Assembly (NCBI GenBank): GCA_021779005.1
Contig: JAJYBN010000056.1
Span: 1-6,995 of the forward strand
Direction: 5' to 3'
DNA from: Pseudomonadota bacterium
GTDB taxonomy: Bacteria > Pseudomonadota > Gammaproteobacteria > Natronospirales > REEB76
DNA length: 6,995 nt
Shown: positions 6,067-6,995 of the stretch, in pieces
Layout of the letters: each line of letters opens with the position of its first letter
How positions within the stretch are numbered: position 1 is the first letter of the stretch
Program-made: the position numbers and the translations under genes
Notes under the pieces: model-generated
Told to the model about the DNA's origin: nothing
Database searches by the model: none
Seen by the model: the letters and a program-made list of their open reading frames with translations, nothing else

Positions 6067-6131
6067 CGCGGCGCCCTCAGGTAAACTGAAAGGCACTGAT
6101 TTTTTTGGGTTTTTTAATATCCGGAGTACCT

Positions 6132-6401
6132 ATGGCGCGCGTCACTGTGGAAGACTGTCTCGAAAACGTGGATAACCTGTTCCAGCTGGTTTTGGTGGCT
6201 ACCAAGCGGGCCCGTCAGTTAGCGCGCGGCGTGGAACCGACGCTACCCTGGGAGAACGACAAGCCCACAGTGCTGGCGCTGCGCGAGGTCGCCGCCGGCA
6301 ACGTTGGACCCGCCATCCTCAATCAGGCGGAACCGCCAGTGGTCGAAGAACCGGTGGAACAACAGCCGGTGGTGATCATGGACGCGGAGGATCCGCTCTA
6401 A
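6132..6401 (+). CDS. rpoZ: DNA-directed RNA polymerase omega subunit
   Basis: Omega is the smallest RNA polymerase subunit; it helps assembly by clamping the beta' subunit and in E. coli forms part of a ppGpp-binding site. The 89-residue product starts [13 protein letters not shown], the usual opening, and keeps the core [14 protein letters not shown] (17-30) and [16 protein letters not shown] (41-56). The C-terminal tail (67-89) is acidic and rich in proline and valine, and it is not conserved in the family. The ATG at 6132 is chosen over an in-frame TTG at 6105 because GGAG (6123-6126) sits five bases before it and the protein then begins as in relatives. It lies 65 bases after gmk and 16 bases before spoT. 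The rpoZ-spoT pairing links polymerase and alarmone genes. Confidence 0.96.
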   Translation: MARVTVEDCLENVDNLFQLVLVATKRARQLARGVEPTLPWENDKPTVLALREVAAGNVGPAILNQAEPPVVEEPVEQQPVVIMDAEDPL

Positions 6402-6417
6402 ACCGCGTTCACCTCCC

Positions 6418-6995
6418 ATGAACCAGCCAGCTTCCATCTTTGATCGTGTTCTGGGGAAGCGTACGGCGGGTATCGAAGTACTGCTGACCAAGCTGCGCGG
6501 CTACCTGACGCAAGCCCAAGTCGATGAGGTTTCCCAAGCTTATGAGTTTGGCGCCCGCGCCCACGAGGGTCAGCGGCGTGTGTCCGGCGAACCGTATATC
6601 TCCCATCCGGTGGCAGTCGCCTCCATCCTCGCCGATCTGCACATGGATCAGCACACCATCGAAGCGGCGCTGCTGCACGATGTCATCGAGGATACCCCCA
6701 CCTTAAAAGAAGAACTGACCAGGCGCTTCGGCCAGGAAGTAGCGCAGTTGGTGGATGGGGTATCCAAGCTTACCCAGATCAAGTTCACCAGTCGTGAGCA
6801 GGCCCAGGCGGAGAATTTCCGCAAGATGGTGCTGGCCATGGTGGATGACATACGCATCATCCTGGTGAAGCTCGCGGACCGCCTGCACAACATGCGCACC
6901 TTGGGCGTCATGCCGCCGCCGAAACGCCGCCGCATCGCCAGTGAGACTTTGGCGATCTATGCGCCCATCGCCCATCGCCTGGGCATGAATGCGGT
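6418..6995 (+). CDS. spoT: Bifunctional (p)ppGpp hydrolase/synthetase SpoT, partial
   Basis: SpoT degrades and makes the alarmone (p)ppGpp. Only the first 192 codons are in the window; the gene continues beyond the right edge, so the synthetase, TGS and ACT parts are not seen. The visible part is the N-terminal HD hydrolase domain with its metal ligands His63 (YISHP), His87-Asp88 (LLHDVIED) and Asp154 (KLADRLHNMRT). Their spacing equals that of the structurally known Rel enzymes, and Glu91-Asp92 are also present, so hydrolase activity should be intact. The N-terminus is about 15 residues longer than in E. coli. The ATG start has no Shine-Dalgarno sequence; CACCTCC, its complement, lies directly before it. 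It follows rpoZ by 16 bases, so it is probably translated by coupling from rpoZ. Confidence 0.95.
   Translation, partial: MNQPASIFDRVLGKRTAGIEVLLTKLRGYLTQAQVDEVSQAYEFGARAHEGQRRVSGEPYISHPVAVASILADLHMDQHTIEAALLHDVIEDTPTLKEELTRRFGQEVAQLVDGVSKLTQIKFTSREQAQAENFRKMVLAMVDDIRIILVKLADRLHNMRTLGVMPPPKRRRIASETLAIYAPIAHRLGMNA

Noticed and set aside
5341..6096. Minus-strand 251-codon frame opposite gmk
   Set aside because: It is the complement of a GC-rich gene with clear guanylate kinase motifs; no domain or start signal supports it.
6077..6115. Intrinsic terminator between gmk and rpoZ (T-runs at 6100-6106 and 6110-6115)
   Set aside because: The only hairpin before the T-runs has four base pairs (6077-6080 with 6085-6088) and is separated from them by 11 bases, so it is unlikely to terminate well.
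6105..6131. Upstream TTG start for rpoZ
   Set aside because: It would add nine residues absent from the family and would lie before the ribosome-binding site GGAG at 6123-6126.
1..6995. CRISPR array, tRNA or rRNA genes
   Set aside because: No regularly spaced repeats with unique spacers, and no tRNA cloverleaf with a conserved T-arm or rRNA segment, were seen on either strand.

Overview
The window looks like a chromosomal segment of a gammaproteobacterium. The grounds are the gene order rph, yicC, gmk, rpoZ, spoT, the close match of the Rph, RdgB, HemW, YicC and RpoZ proteins to enterobacterial counterparts as I remember them, and the moderately GC-rich coding sequence. The genus cannot be read from the sequence.

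Layout. Positions 1-72 are the last two RNA domains (V and VI) of a group II intron whose body lies left of the window. Positions 73-347 hold no convincing gene but do hold a foldable three-way-junction element (232-294). rpmE (ribosomal protein L31, zinc type) lies on the minus strand at 348-557, with a recognisable promoter and a small leader hairpin upstream. Positions 558-1090 are gene-poor, with several DnaA-box-like 9-mers next to an AT-rich block. From 4445 down to 1091 a minus-strand cluster reads PP2C phosphatase, rph, rdgB, hemW; the last three genes overlap each other and are surely co-transcribed. A divergent 99-bp gap (4446-4544) leads into the plus-strand cluster yicC, gmk, rpoZ, spoT. 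spoT runs off the right edge.

How the genes fit together. The minus cluster combines tRNA 3'-end trimming (Rph), removal of non-canonical purine triphosphates (RdgB), a heme-trafficking radical-SAM-type protein (HemW) and signalling phosphatase activity. The plus cluster joins RNA turnover (YicC), GMP to GDP conversion (Gmk), the RNA polymerase omega subunit that contributes to ppGpp binding in relatives, and the ppGpp hydrolase/synthetase SpoT. It is therefore a guanine-nucleotide and stringent-response neighbourhood. The rpmE promoter has a GC-rich discriminator, as expected of a ppGpp-repressed promoter.

Most of the window is ordinary conserved core genome, and I see no clearly new multi-gene system. 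The parts worth a second look are the atypical group II intron domain V, the three-way-junction element, the DnaA-box cluster with its AT-rich block, and a charged insertion in the LID region of guanylate kinase.
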